64,000 nt of DNA from an uncultured Acidimicrobiales bacterium (GCA_938021675.1 CALIFY010000043.1:57571-121570), one strand, 5' to 3'; shown: positions 50,517 to 59,267, counted from the first letter of the stretch. The notes: generated from the letters alone by a model not told the origin. Made by a program: numbers and translations.

Positions 50517-51485
50517 ATGGCCAACGAAGAGATTCGTGGATACACCCTTGACGAGATCGTCGACGCGGTCCGAAGCTACGCCGGAGTGTCTGGGAAGCGA
50601 CCGATCGGTGCGGTTCGCAGGGCCATCGACACGTCGGATCCCGTGCACGGACCCGGCGACGACGGAGCGATCGTGGAGATAGGGGACCGATCGGTCGTGG
50701 TGTGCGGCGAGGCGCTTTCGCCCCCGTTCGTCGAGGCCGACCCGTACGGTGCAGGCATCGCCGCCGTGTTGGCCAATGTCAACGATGTTGCCGCCATGGG
50801 CGGCATCCCGCTGGGGATCGTCAATACGTTGGTCGGGCCCGCCGAGGTGACGGGAGAGGTCATGCGGGGCATGGTCGATGCCGCCGAGATGTACGCGGTC
50901 CCATTGGTTGGCGGTCATCTCACCGAACGGGATGGACCGACCTCGGTATCGGCGTTCGCCGTCGGCGACTCACCGAATGTGTTGTCGATGGCGAACGTCG
51001 CACCCGGGCAGGTCATTCTGCTGGCGGCATTCCTCGACGGAACGATGCGCGACGACTTCCCATTCTTTCGCTCGATCGAAGAGCAGCGACATCGATTCGC
51101 TGCCGATATTCGCGTCTTGGCCGACATCGGCGCAAGGCGGTTGGCGGTTGCCGCCAAGGACGTTTCCATGGCCGGCCCACTCGGTTCATTGGCCATGCTT
51201 CTCGAATTCCGGGGGCTTGGGGCCACGGTCGATCTCGATGTCCTGCCGGTCCCGGACGCGACCGATCTGCTGTCTTGGCTGATCTGTTTCCCGAGCTACG
51301 CCTTCTGGTTGACGTGCGAAGCGACTACCGCCGATGCTTGTATCGACGCGTTCCACACCGCCGATCTCGTTTGTGTGGCCGTTGGCCATGTCAACGATGG
51401 TTCGGTGATCGAACTTGCCGCCGGGGGAGATCGACGGACGCTGATCGACTTTTCTCGCGATGCCGTTACCGGGTTGTGGGCGTGA
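50517..51485 (+). CDS. AIR synthase-related protein, Sll0787 family
   Basis: A 322-residue PurM/SelD/ThiL-like ATP-binding protein. The N-terminal GPGDDGAIVEIGDRSVVVCG and ANVNDVAAMGGIPLGIVNTL match the AIRS fold, and VGGHLTERDGPTSVSAFAVG and KDVSMAGPLGSLAMLLEFRG are typical. The Sll0787 subgroup is a constant member of the Nit1C cluster beside the radical SAM and GNAT genes, as here. It probably phosphorylates or ATP-activates a small metabolite. No Sec/Cys of SelD is present. It is convergent with the GNAT gene. Confidence 0.87.
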   Translation: MANEEIRGYTLDEIVDAVRSYAGVSGKRPIGAVRRAIDTSDPVHGPGDDGAIVEIGDRSVVVCGEALSPPFVEADPYGAGIAAVLANVNDVAAMGGIPLGIVNTLVGPAEVTGEVMRGMVDAAEMYAVPLVGGHLTERDGPTSVSAFAVGDSPNVLSMANVAPGQVILLAAFLDGTMRDDFPFFRSIEEQRHRFAADIRVLADIGARRLAVAAKDVSMAGPLGSLAMLLEFRGLGATVDLDVLPVPDATDLLSWLICFPSYAFWLTCEATTADACIDAFHTADLVCVAVGHVNDGSVIELAAGGDRRTLIDFSRDAVTGLWA

Positions 51486-51516
51486 CGCGCTGCCACCGGT
51501 CGTCCTACCGAAGTGT

Positions 51517-52053
51517 TCAGGCGCCGACCAACAGGGGACTGGTGGCAGAGTCGGGAACCGGGAGATGGAGCTCGGTTGGGCCACGACGAAGGTTTGAGGT
51601 CATCGTCTTGCCCGGAAGGTCGATGCTCATGGGCTGGTGGGGGAGGCCGTGGTACGGGGTTACATCGCCGGAGCGGGACCAGCCGAGTCGTTCGAAGAAC
51701 CGAGTGTTCTGAACTTGCACGTGGGCGTCCATCACCGTGCCGCCGGCCGTGGCTGCGGTGGCGACCGCATAGCGCACAAGCTGGGCTCCGACTATCGATG
51801 ACCTGTGGGCCGGAAGGACCGCCAGCCGATCCCCTTTCCACAAGCCGTTTTCGTCGACGGCGTAGAGACGCACCGTGCCAGCGGCTCGCTGGCCATGAGC
51901 TGCGACGACGTGGATGGTGACCGGGTCACTGTCCCGATCGTCGACGTCTGTAAAGACCATCACCCCTTGCTCTTCGACAAAGACCTGATGGCGGATGGCG
52001 AAGTGCCAGGAGATGTCGTTTTTGCCGGCGTTCCAGCAGGCCACGTCGATCAC
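51517..52053 (-). CDS. GNAT N-acetyltransferase, MSMEG_0567/Sll0786 family
   Basis: A 178-residue GNAT-fold protein from a GTG that overlaps the radical SAM stop (TAGTG). The acetyl-CoA motif region RLAVLPAHRSSIVGAQLVRY and the family end QVQNTRFFERLGWSRSGDVT then YHGLPHQPMSI identify the MSMEG_0567/Sll0786 subgroup, a Nit1C partner. The acetylated substrate is unknown, presumably the product handled by the neighbouring radical SAM or AIR-synthase-like enzyme. Confidence 0.88.
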   Translation of the reverse strand: MIDVACWNAGKNDISWHFAIRHQVFVEEQGVMVFTDVDDRDSDPVTIHVVAAHGQRAAGTVRLYAVDENGLWKGDRLAVLPAHRSSIVGAQLVRYAVATAATAGGTVMDAHVQVQNTRFFERLGWSRSGDVTPYHGLPHQPMSIDLPGKTMTSNLRRGPTELHLPVPDSATSPLLVGA

Positions 52054-53246
52054 TAAGACGCCTCGACGACAGGAATCAGTTTGCGGTTGGACGGACTGTT
52101 GAGTTTGAGCGACTGCTCGATGGATCCCAGTGGCGAACAGGCTTGGCAGCGAGCGCACCCGGCCGCGACGGCATCGGCGGTGATGCCCCGTTCGATCAGG
52201 TATGGCGCCACCTGGCGAGCGATCCGTTCGGTATAGGCCGATGATGGCGGTGAGACGTCGGACATCAGGCTGCCTGGGACGGGACGAAGTGGAACGATAA
52301 AAGGGTAGACGCCGATGTCAGCGGCCCGTTTGCACCCCTCGATGATGAGCTCTGGGTCTTCGCCCATCCCAAGAATGACGTAGGTCGAAACCTGCCCTTC
52401 GCCGAAACGTCCCACCGCGTGTTCCCACGCTTCGAAATAGCGTTCGATCCCGGTCCGGGCCTTCGGCGGGGCCACACGGGCCAGCACCTGGGGGTCGAAC
52501 GTCTCTACGTGTATTCCGAGTGAGTCGATGCCCATGTCGGCCACCCGATCGATGGCCGAGAAATCCTCTGGCGGCTCGAACTGCACCTCGACCGGAAGCC
52601 CAGATGCTTCCTTGACCGCCTGCCCACACCTGCCGACGTATATCGCTCCACGGTCTTTCCCATAGGTTGAGCCGGTGGTAAGCGTGACATCGACCGCACC
52701 GTCGAGTTCCTTGGCCGCCACCGCCACTTCGGCCAGCTGTTCCGGTCGTTTCACTTTGACCGTGTTGCCCGAGTCGAGCGAGACCCCGATGCCGCAGAAC
52801 GTGCATTGGTCGTCGTTGCCCCAGTATGCGCAGGTTTGAAGGACGGTGCTGGCGAGGCTGTCCAAGTGCATGAGGGCGATCTGCCAATACGGTGTGCCAT
52901 CGCTCGTGCTCATGCCATAGAACCGAGGCCGATCGGCCGGTGCCGCTGATGCAAGCCGGGTGCCGTCTCGGTAGATCCCGAATCCGACGTCCTCAGCTTC
53001 CAGCGAGTATGGCGTATCGGTGACGAACGAGGCGTCGACCGGCACGGTGAGAGGCTGGCCCTCGACCCAGATCATGCCGGCGTCGGAGGGACCGGCGCCT
53101 CCAGGGCGTCGCTCAAATTCCGTTGTGATCTGGAGGCCCTTGGTCTGCAGATCGAGAATCAACGCCGACAGCCGTTCGCCATCTTCTGGGCTGCGAATCT
53201 CGCTCCGAACCTGGTTAGCGGCTGACACGGTCACCTCTTTACTCAT
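52053..53246 (-). CDS. radical SAM protein, MSMEG_0568 family
   Basis: A 397-residue radical SAM enzyme. A family-specific N terminus (RRPGGAGPSDAGMIWVEGQP) is followed by the iron-sulfur cysteines C139, C148 and C151 in TCAYWGNDDQCTFCGIG, a C-x8-C-x2-C spacing rather than CxxxCxxC, and then the barrel (TTGSTYGKDRGAIYVGR, PVEVQFEPPEDFSAIDRVAD, GEGQVSTYVILGMGEDPELI). The C terminus adds GCARCQACSPLGS. The group is a core Nit1C member of unknown reaction. It is coupled to the GNAT gene. Confidence 0.9.
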   Translation of the reverse strand: MSKEVTVSAANQVRSEIRSPEDGERLSALILDLQTKGLQITTEFERRPGGAGPSDAGMIWVEGQPLTVPVDASFVTDTPYSLEAEDVGFGIYRDGTRLASAAPADRPRFYGMSTSDGTPYWQIALMHLDSLASTVLQTCAYWGNDDQCTFCGIGVSLDSGNTVKVKRPEQLAEVAVAAKELDGAVDVTLTTGSTYGKDRGAIYVGRCGQAVKEASGLPVEVQFEPPEDFSAIDRVADMGIDSLGIHVETFDPQVLARVAPPKARTGIERYFEAWEHAVGRFGEGQVSTYVILGMGEDPELIIEGCKRAADIGVYPFIVPLRPVPGSLMSDVSPPSSAYTERIARQVAPYLIERGITADAVAAGCARCQACSPLGSIEQSLKLNSPSNRKLIPVVEAS

Positions 53247-53359
53247 GATGTGCTTCGGTCTTACGGACTGGATTCTGTAGCGCTGGTTTGAGGGCTTGGC
53301 CGATCGCTATCTTTGTTACCAGAGTAGGTCGTGTTCTTCCACTGGAGGAAAACGGACGT

Positions 53360-53998
53360 TCAGCGATGCGCCGCCACCGTGGTTCGTAACGCAGCGCGAG
53401 CCGCTTCGAATCGGTCGGCGGTTGCGTGCTCTTCGGCCTCGGCAATTCCGGGTTCGAGGTCGACGGTGTCGCCTGTTGTCGGATCGAGCCGGATGACCGA
53501 GAGCACGTGGTTCGCCGATCCGTCGGTCGGATTGGGTTCCACCGACGAGACGATGGCGGCTCCCGACGGCACGTGGAGCTCGATCGCTGAGTACGGGTCG
53601 AGGAGCCCGTGTTTGAGGGTGCCAGTTTCGTGGAGCATGGCCCACTGTTCACCTCGATCGACGGCGGAACGGATGGTCTCACCTATCTGGCGTTGGTGTG
53701 CTTCGGCTCGCAACTCGGCATCGCGCAAGGCGAACGCCACCCCTGCGACGTCTTGTTCCGGGAGGTCGCCGAGGGGAAGGTCACGGCGTGCCGAGGCCGC
53801 CCGAACTATCGTCTCGGCCTGCGGCCAATGGGCTACGAGCCCATCGATCGTCTCGACGACGGAAAGGTCGTTAGCTGCCTCTCGGGCGATTCGAACGAGG
53901 GCCTGGTATTTCTCGGTGCTTACCGTGGCGAGCGGATACAGCTTTCTTTCCGACTCAGACCATTGTCGCCGGAGGCCATCGATCTCGGTTGATGTCAT
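53360..53998 (-). CDS. hypothetical protein in the carbamoyl/Nit1C region
   Basis: A 212-residue acidic soluble protein, GGAGG 10 nt before the ATG. It is helical (residues 1-140, e.g. SDLSVVETIDGLVAHWPQAE) with a more beta-type end (AAIVSSVEPNPTDGSANHVL). It lacks the GLTPxGDD motif expected for a DUF2877/AllH subunit. It stands divergent from carbamate kinase and upstream of the radical SAM gene on the same strand, so a role in the cluster is plausible. No family is recognised. Confidence 0.65.
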   Translation of the reverse strand: MTSTEIDGLRRQWSESERKLYPLATVSTEKYQALVRIAREAANDLSVVETIDGLVAHWPQAETIVRAASARRDLPLGDLPEQDVAGVAFALRDAELRAEAHQRQIGETIRSAVDRGEQWAMLHETGTLKHGLLDPYSAIELHVPSGAAIVSSVEPNPTDGSANHVLSVIRLDPTTGDTVDLEPGIAEAEEHATADRFEAARAALRTTVAAHR

Positions 53999-54090
53999 GT
54001 CTTGGGGCCCTCCGGCTCCGCGTTAGGCGAACGGTTGACGTCCGTCTACTATACGAGAGATGTCGTCGCCTATACGATTAGGGAGTCCAT

Positions 54091-55074
54091 GTGGCTGAGA
54101 TCGCTGTCCTGGCGCTCGGCGGCAACGCGCTCATTCGGGAGAATGAGCGAGGCACAATAGATGAGCAGTACGCCAACGCGATGGCGATGGCTAAGTCGGT
54201 GCGGTCACTGATTCGAAAGGGTTGGAGGATCGCGATAGTCCACGGCAATGGTCCACAGGTCGGAAACCTGGCCATCCAACAGGCGGAGAGTATCGACCTT
54301 GTTCCGGCCCAGCCGCTGTTCGCCCTCGGTGCGATGACCCAAGGAGCGGTCGGAAGCCTGATCTGCCTTGCCTTGCACGAAGTCTGCCGAGACGAGATTG
54401 CGGGAGCGGTATCGGTCATAACCCACGTCGAAGTCGATCCCGACGACCCGGCGTTCGACAATCCAACCAAACCTATTGGACCATTCTTTTCGGCTGAACT
54501 GGCCGCCGGTCTTACCGAAAGTCGCGGCTGGACAATGGTGGATGACGCAGGAAGAGGGCATCGGCGGGTCGTTCCTTCACCGACGCCTCTGGCCCCGGTG
54601 GAAGCGGCAGCGATAGCGACGTTGATCGACGTTGGATACGTGGTTGTAGCCGCCGGGGGAGGCGGCATACCGGTGGCCGCCGACAACGGGACCTACCGCG
54701 GCGTCGATGCCGTCATCGATAAGGATTTCGCCGCCGAACGACTCGCCGACGCATCTGGCGCAACGGTCCTCGCCATGGTGACCGGCGTGCCCAACGTCAA
54801 GATCAACTTCGGAACCCCCGAGGAGGAAACCGTCTACAACATGACCACCGACGAGGCTCGCGTCCACCTCGACAACGGCCAGTTTCCGGCGGGGAGTATG
54901 GGCCCCAAGATCAGCGCCGCCGTCCAGTTCGTCGACGGTGCGCCTCCTGAAAGCGCTCGTTTCGCCGCTATCACGACGCCGGAGTTGGTGTATGCCACCG
55001 TCGGTAATGCCTATGGGGTCATCCAGGGCCATCGGGGCACCAAGATCAAACCAGCGAAAGGCACGGCCTTATGA
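54091..55074 (+). CDS. carbamate kinase
   Basis: A 327-residue amino-acid-kinase-family enzyme that transfers phosphate between carbamoyl phosphate and ADP. Signatures are LALGGNALIRENERGTIDEQ, VHGNGPQVGNLAIQQAES, QGAVGSLICLALHEVC, and VAAGGGGIPVAADNGTYRGV then DAVIDKDFAAERLA. GTG start with GGGAG 5 nt upstream. It overlaps the FdrA gene by 4 bp (ATGA), as in oxamate/allantoin-degradation operons, where it harvests ATP from carbamoyl phosphate. Confidence 0.93.
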   Translation: MAEIAVLALGGNALIRENERGTIDEQYANAMAMAKSVRSLIRKGWRIAIVHGNGPQVGNLAIQQAESIDLVPAQPLFALGAMTQGAVGSLICLALHEVCRDEIAGAVSVITHVEVDPDDPAFDNPTKPIGPFFSAELAAGLTESRGWTMVDDAGRGHRRVVPSPTPLAPVEAAAIATLIDVGYVVVAAGGGGIPVAADNGTYRGVDAVIDKDFAAERLADASGATVLAMVTGVPNVKINFGTPEEETVYNMTTDEARVHLDNGQFPAGSMGPKISAAVQFVDGAPPESARFAAITTPELVYATVGNAYGVIQGHRGTKIKPAKGTAL

Positions 55075-56612
55075 CGCACGGCCCGATGAGGCAGAGCATC
55101 GAGATTCTGCGCGATAACTACAACGACAGCGTCCGGCTGTTGGAAGCGACGCGAGCGATGCTGAGCACCGAAGACGTGGACTTCGCCTGGGCTGTCATGG
55201 GGACGCCAGCCAACATCGAAGTTCTTGAGACCGAGGGGTTCACTGGATTCGATGGGGTGACGGCCAACGATCTCGTTCTCGCCGTGCGAGCCGATGGCGA
55301 CGGGGTCGACGCCGGGATCGACGTCGCCAGAAAGGTCTTGTTCGCCGTTACCGCCGCGGCCGAGCAAGGCGACCGAGTTTTGATGACCCACCTGGGTGCT
55401 GCGGTTACCGAGCAACCCGATACGAACGTCGCCATCGTGTCGGTCCCCGGGCCGTACGCCACCCTGGAAACACACAAGGCGCTCACCGCCGGACTCGACG
55501 TGCTGTTGTTCAGCGACAATGTGCCGCTCGCCGATGAAATAGCGCTGAAGACGCGGGCAACCGGACTGGGTCGCCTCGTTATGGGGCCAGGCGCGGGCAC
55601 GGCGATGATTTCTGGTACCGGTCTCGGCTTTGCCAATCGGGTTGCCTCGGGATCGGTTGGGGTCGTGGCCGCGGCCGGTACCGGCGCCCAAGAAGTGATG
55701 TCCTTACTCGATCGTTGGGGAATCGGTGTCTCCCACGTCATCGGCGTTGGCGGTCGAGACCTCACCGCTGATGTCGGCGGGATAATGGCCCGAGCCGGCA
55801 TCGCTGCTCTAGAAGCTGATTCGGGCACCGATGCCATCCTTCTCGTGTCGAAGCCGCCGGCGGCCGCAGTGGCCGAGTCGTTGCTCAGCGTTGCACCGTC
55901 AAAACCGATGGTTGCTGCTCTCATCGGTCTGCGGGAGCGGCTTGGCCACGTGTCGGACGAGATCACCGTATGTAACACCCTTGAACAGGGAGCGGTTCTT
56001 ACCGCCAATTGCCTCGGTCACCCGGTGCCGGACCGGGTCGGCGCAACCCCGGGGGAAGTGGCCGATGTGGTGACGGGCATGTCGCCCTCCAGAAGACGAC
56101 TGGTGGGACTTTTTAGTGGCGGCACCCTTTGCTATGAAGCGATGACGATCGCCACCGATCACATCGGTCCGATCTATTCGAACACCCCGCTCGACGCTGA
56201 TCTGGGAGTTCCGGGCCCAGACGGAGTACATGTCTGTCTCGACCTCGGTGAAGAGGAGTACACCGAGGGTCGCCCTCATCCGATGATAGATCCCGAGGCT
56301 CGGTTGGGGTGGCTAGAGAAACAGATCGATGATGAGACGATCGCCGTCGTACTACTCGATGTGGTGCTGGGCGACGGCTCCCACGCCGATCCTGCCGGAA
56401 CGCTCGCCCCGGTCTTGGCCCGCATCGTTTCACGCGGGGCCGCGGTGGTGGCATACGTTCTCGGCACAGACTTGGATCCCCAGGGCTTCGCGTCGCAGCG
56501 CAAGAAGATTCGCGACGCAGGCTGCGTAGTGACCGAGACCGCGGCTCGGGCTGCCCTCGCGGCCGCCGCGATCGTGAACCGCGATCCAGCGCTCGTACAC
56601 GATGAGCTGTGA
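55071..56612 (+). CDS. FdrA family protein (oxamate carbamoyltransferase AllF-like)
   Basis: A 513-residue member of the FdrA group, a relative of the succinyl-CoA synthetase alpha/beta fold. The AVMGTPANIEVLETEGF start, the NVAIVSVPGPYATLETHKAL strand pair, GPGAGTAMISGTGLGFAN and the C-terminal LFSGGTLCYEAMTIATDHIG then DPQGFASQRKKI regions are typical. AllF is one subunit of the recently described oxamate carbamoyltransferase with AllG (DUF1116) and AllH (DUF2877). The DUF1116 partner is at 49.0-50.4 kb; DUF2877 is not found in the window. It is coupled to carbamate kinase and the glycosyltransferase. Confidence 0.88.
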   Translation: MTHGPMRQSIEILRDNYNDSVRLLEATRAMLSTEDVDFAWAVMGTPANIEVLETEGFTGFDGVTANDLVLAVRADGDGVDAGIDVARKVLFAVTAAAEQGDRVLMTHLGAAVTEQPDTNVAIVSVPGPYATLETHKALTAGLDVLLFSDNVPLADEIALKTRATGLGRLVMGPGAGTAMISGTGLGFANRVASGSVGVVAAAGTGAQEVMSLLDRWGIGVSHVIGVGGRDLTADVGGIMARAGIAALEADSGTDAILLVSKPPAAAVAESLLSVAPSKPMVAALIGLRERLGHVSDEITVCNTLEQGAVLTANCLGHPVPDRVGATPGEVADVVTGMSPSRRRLVGLFSGGTLCYEAMTIATDHIGPIYSNTPLDADLGVPGPDGVHVCLDLGEEEYTEGRPHPMIDPEARLGWLEKQIDDETIAVVLLDVVLGDGSHADPAGTLAPVLARIVSRGAAVVAYVLGTDLDPQGFASQRKKIRDAGCVVTETAARAALAAAAIVNRDPALVHDEL

Positions 56613-57861
56613 GTCCATCGCCGATAGCGAGTCGAACGGAGTGACTGCAGACGGACCTCGAATCGCGCTCACGACCTATTCGGTAAAGCCGCGAGGTGGC
56701 GTGGTTCATACCATCGAGTTGGCCGAAGCGCTCCGGTCGATGGGTGTTGATGTGACCGTGGTGGCGATGGGCGACCCCGATGTCGGGTTCTTTCGTCACG
56801 TGTCCGCCCCGACCTGCATCATTCCGGCGCCGGAATGGGGCGACACGCTCGAAGATCGAGTGTTCCGTTGGATCGGTGCGATGTCGGACGGCCTCGACCG
56901 GCTACAGGACCGGTTCGATGTCATACACAGCCAAGATTGCATTTCGGCTCGGGCGGCGGCAACGGTCCGCGATGCCGGAGCCAGATTTGATCTCGTTCGC
57001 ACCGTTCATCACGTCGATGACTTCACGACCCAGGCGTTGATGGACTGCCAACGTCAGGCGATCTTAGAACCCGACCACCTCCTGGTCGTCAGCGAACTTT
57101 GGAGAAAGCAGCTCGAGGTCGACTACGGCGTTACTTCTACCGTCGTCCCAAACGGAGTGCGGGCCGATCGGTTCGCTCGCCCGATCTCCGACGGTCGGCG
57201 AGCCGAGCTTCGCCGCCAGGTCGGTGCCGAGGATCGGTTTTTCTTTCTGGCCGTAGGCGGGATCGAACCCCGAAAGGGCTCGGCGGTTCTCGTCGATGCG
57301 CTCGGCCGATGCAAGGAGGCAGGGTCCGATGCGATGGTGGCCGTCATCGGCGGCCATTCGTTTCAAGATTATCGTGCGTACCGAGAGCGAGTGCTGGGCA
57401 GCCTGGTCGGTCATGGCCTATCGCTCGGTGATGACCTTGTGCTCGTCGGGACGGTCGATGATGCTGAGCTTCACGAGTGGTTTCAAGCGGCCGACGCCTT
57501 CGTTTTCCCGTCGACGAAAGAAGGGTGGGGGTTGGTGGCGCTGGAGGCGATGAGCGCCGGTTTGCCACTCGTCACGTCAGACATCGAGGTGTTCCACGAG
57601 TTTCTTACAGACAAGGAGAACACGTTGATGACCGCGGTTGGGGAGCCGGCGTCGTTGGCTGACGGGATGATGACTTTGCAGCAAGACAGCGATCTTGTGT
57701 CTCGCCTCGTTCGCAATGGGAAAAGAACCGCCCAGCGGTACACCTGGGCCACGTCCGCTGCAGCCCACCTCCAGATCTACAACGCCGTCGTTGCCGCACA
57801 GGCTGGATCAAGGACACCTCGGTCTGGCCGGAGTGATGTTCACCGCGATATCCCGTCGTAG
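56602..57861 (+). CDS. glycosyltransferase, MSMEG_0565 family (GT4-like)
   Basis: A 419-residue GT-B enzyme. PRIALTTYSVKPRGGVVHTI, FDVIHSQDCISARAAATVRD, RTVHHVDDFTTQALMDCQRQ and VPNGVRADRFARP are specific to the MSMEG_0565 subgroup of the Nit1C cluster, and FVFPSTKEGWGLVALEAMSA gives the ExxxxxxxE nucleotide-sugar motif. It overlaps FdrA by 11 bp, so the carbamate kinase-FdrA genes and the Nit1C genes share one transcript. The glycosylated product is unknown. Confidence 0.9.
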   Translation: MSCESIADSESNGVTADGPRIALTTYSVKPRGGVVHTIELAEALRSMGVDVTVVAMGDPDVGFFRHVSAPTCIIPAPEWGDTLEDRVFRWIGAMSDGLDRLQDRFDVIHSQDCISARAAATVRDAGARFDLVRTVHHVDDFTTQALMDCQRQAILEPDHLLVVSELWRKQLEVDYGVTSTVVPNGVRADRFARPISDGRRAELRRQVGAEDRFFFLAVGGIEPRKGSAVLVDALGRCKEAGSDAMVAVIGGHSFQDYRAYRERVLGSLVGHGLSLGDDLVLVGTVDDAELHEWFQAADAFVFPSTKEGWGLVALEAMSAGLPLVTSDIEVFHEFLTDKENTLMTAVGEPASLADGMMTLQQDSDLVSRLVRNGKRTAQRYTWATSAAAHLQIYNAVVAAQAGSRTPRSGRSDVHRDIPS

Positions 57862-57987
57862 TCAGCAACAAACGCGCTGTTACTTTGCCGCGACTCAATG
57901 GTGACGTCTGGTTGATGGCAGGTGCCAGCTGCTTGATAAAGGATGCGGTAAGGCAATCGCCTTCAGAAATTTCGACGGGAGAGAACT

Positions 57988-59163
57988 ATGAAACATGTAC
58001 GTGCTTTAGTTGTGTTCCTTGCCCTCGCAGTAGTCATGGCCGCCTGTGGCTCCGATGACAGCGGCGACGGCGACGCCACCGAGTCCGACGGCTCGGCAGC
58101 CGCTCCTACCGGGAGTGAGCCTGCCGGCGACGACGGGTCAACCGACGATGAGTCAGATCCAGTCGCCGACGCCGAGCCGACCGAGGAAGCATCGGGGGAT
58201 CTCGAAGAAGAACTCGTCGTCATGTGTACGGTCCAAGAGGAATGGTGTGAGGCAGCCGTGGCGGCGTTTGCCGATCAAACCGGCGTCAGGACCGAGTTCA
58301 TCGGTCTCTCGACCGGCGAAGGCGTCGCCCGCCTCGAACTGGAAGAGGACGACCCATCGGTTGACGTCTGGTTTGGTGGACCGAGCGTCGGTCCGGCGAC
58401 CGCAGCCGGCAATGGCTCCATCGAGCAGTACGTCTCCCCGAATGCCGATGTGATCGAAGAGAAGGCGGAGGACGGAACTTGGACTGGCATTTACATCGGT
58501 GCCCTCGGGTTCTGTTCGAACACCGAAGCGCTCGCCGATGCTGGAGTCGATGCCCCAGCATCGTATGACGACCTGCTCGATCCCGCTTTCAAAGACGAGA
58601 TCGCCATGGCCGATCAGCGGACGTCCGGGACGGCATCGACTGCTGCCGCCAACCTGGTCGCGCTCCGAGGGTCGGAGGATGCAGCGATCGACTATCTCAA
58701 GGAACTACACGAGAACATCTTTCAATACACGGCCAGCGGCTCTGCTCCGGGGCGGATGGCGGCCCAGGGTGAGGTTCTGACCTCGATCATCTTCGCTCAC
58801 GACTGTCTCTCATTCGAGTTGGAGACCGGCGTTGATCTCACTCCTTCATTCCCCGAGGAGGGAACCGGCTTCGAAATCGGCCAGGTATCGCTGATAGCAA
58901 ATGCCAAGAATCCCAATGCAGCAAAGGCCTTTATCGATTGGGCGCTTACTGCTGAGGCTCAGGAGTTGGCCGCCACGGTCAACCAGTTCCAGATTCCAAC
59001 CCATCCCGATGCCAGCGTTCCCGAGCAGGCGATCAGTCTGGACGACCTGACGCTGGCGGAGGGCTATTCGGCCGACCTGGCCGAGGACCTTCGTGGCGGC
59101 GACTTCCCCGACCGGTTTGGTGACCAGGTCCGCGACGGCGAAGCCGAACCTGCCGACGAGTAG
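57988..59163 (+). CDS. ABC transporter substrate-binding lipoprotein (iron/organophosphate type)
   Basis: A 391-residue binding protein with a lipoprotein signal (VVFLALAVVMAACGS, lipidation at Cys20), an acidic linker to about residue 75 and a class II binding fold (EELVVMCTVQEEWCEAAVAA, VDVWFGGPSVGPATAAGNGS, GTWTGIYIGALGFCSNTEAL, IIFAHDC). It resembles the FbpA/AfuA/PgtC group that binds ferric iron, phosphoglycerate or 2-aminoethylphosphonate. GGGAGAG lies 4 nt before the ATG. It begins an importer operon immediately downstream of the nitrile/carbamoyl cluster. Confidence 0.9.
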   Translation: MKHVRALVVFLALAVVMAACGSDDSGDGDATESDGSAAAPTGSEPAGDDGSTDDESDPVADAEPTEEASGDLEEELVVMCTVQEEWCEAAVAAFADQTGVRTEFIGLSTGEGVARLELEEDDPSVDVWFGGPSVGPATAAGNGSIEQYVSPNADVIEEKAEDGTWTGIYIGALGFCSNTEALADAGVDAPASYDDLLDPAFKDEIAMADQRTSGTASTAAANLVALRGSEDAAIDYLKELHENIFQYTASGSAPGRMAAQGEVLTSIIFAHDCLSFELETGVDLTPSFPEEGTGFEIGQVSLIANAKNPNAAKAFIDWALTAEAQELAATVNQFQIPTHPDASVPEQAISLDDLTLAEGYSADLAEDLRGGDFPDRFGDQVRDGEAEPADE

Positions 59164-59236
59164 TTCTTGCTCGCCCGGCGACGTTGTTGACCGTTCACCG
59201 GGGAAAGAGTCGAGCGAGAGACATCCTCCCCTCTGA

Positions 59237-59267
59237 CCGCCATCGTCCTGCTGAGCGGCGATGGCGG
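59237..59267 (+). terminator. intercistronic hairpin between binding protein and permease
   Basis: CCGCCATCG (59237-59245) and CGATGGCGG (59259-59267) are perfect 9-bp arms with a 13-nt loop. No T-run follows, so it is more likely a message-processing or stability element that limits permease relative to binding-protein expression than a full terminator. Confidence 0.6.

Noticed and set aside
50517..51485. Selenophosphate synthetase, which would have supported the selenoprotein
   Set aside because: The protein matches the Sll0787 AIR-synthase-like group and lacks the SelD N-terminal Cys/Sec-Lys motif.
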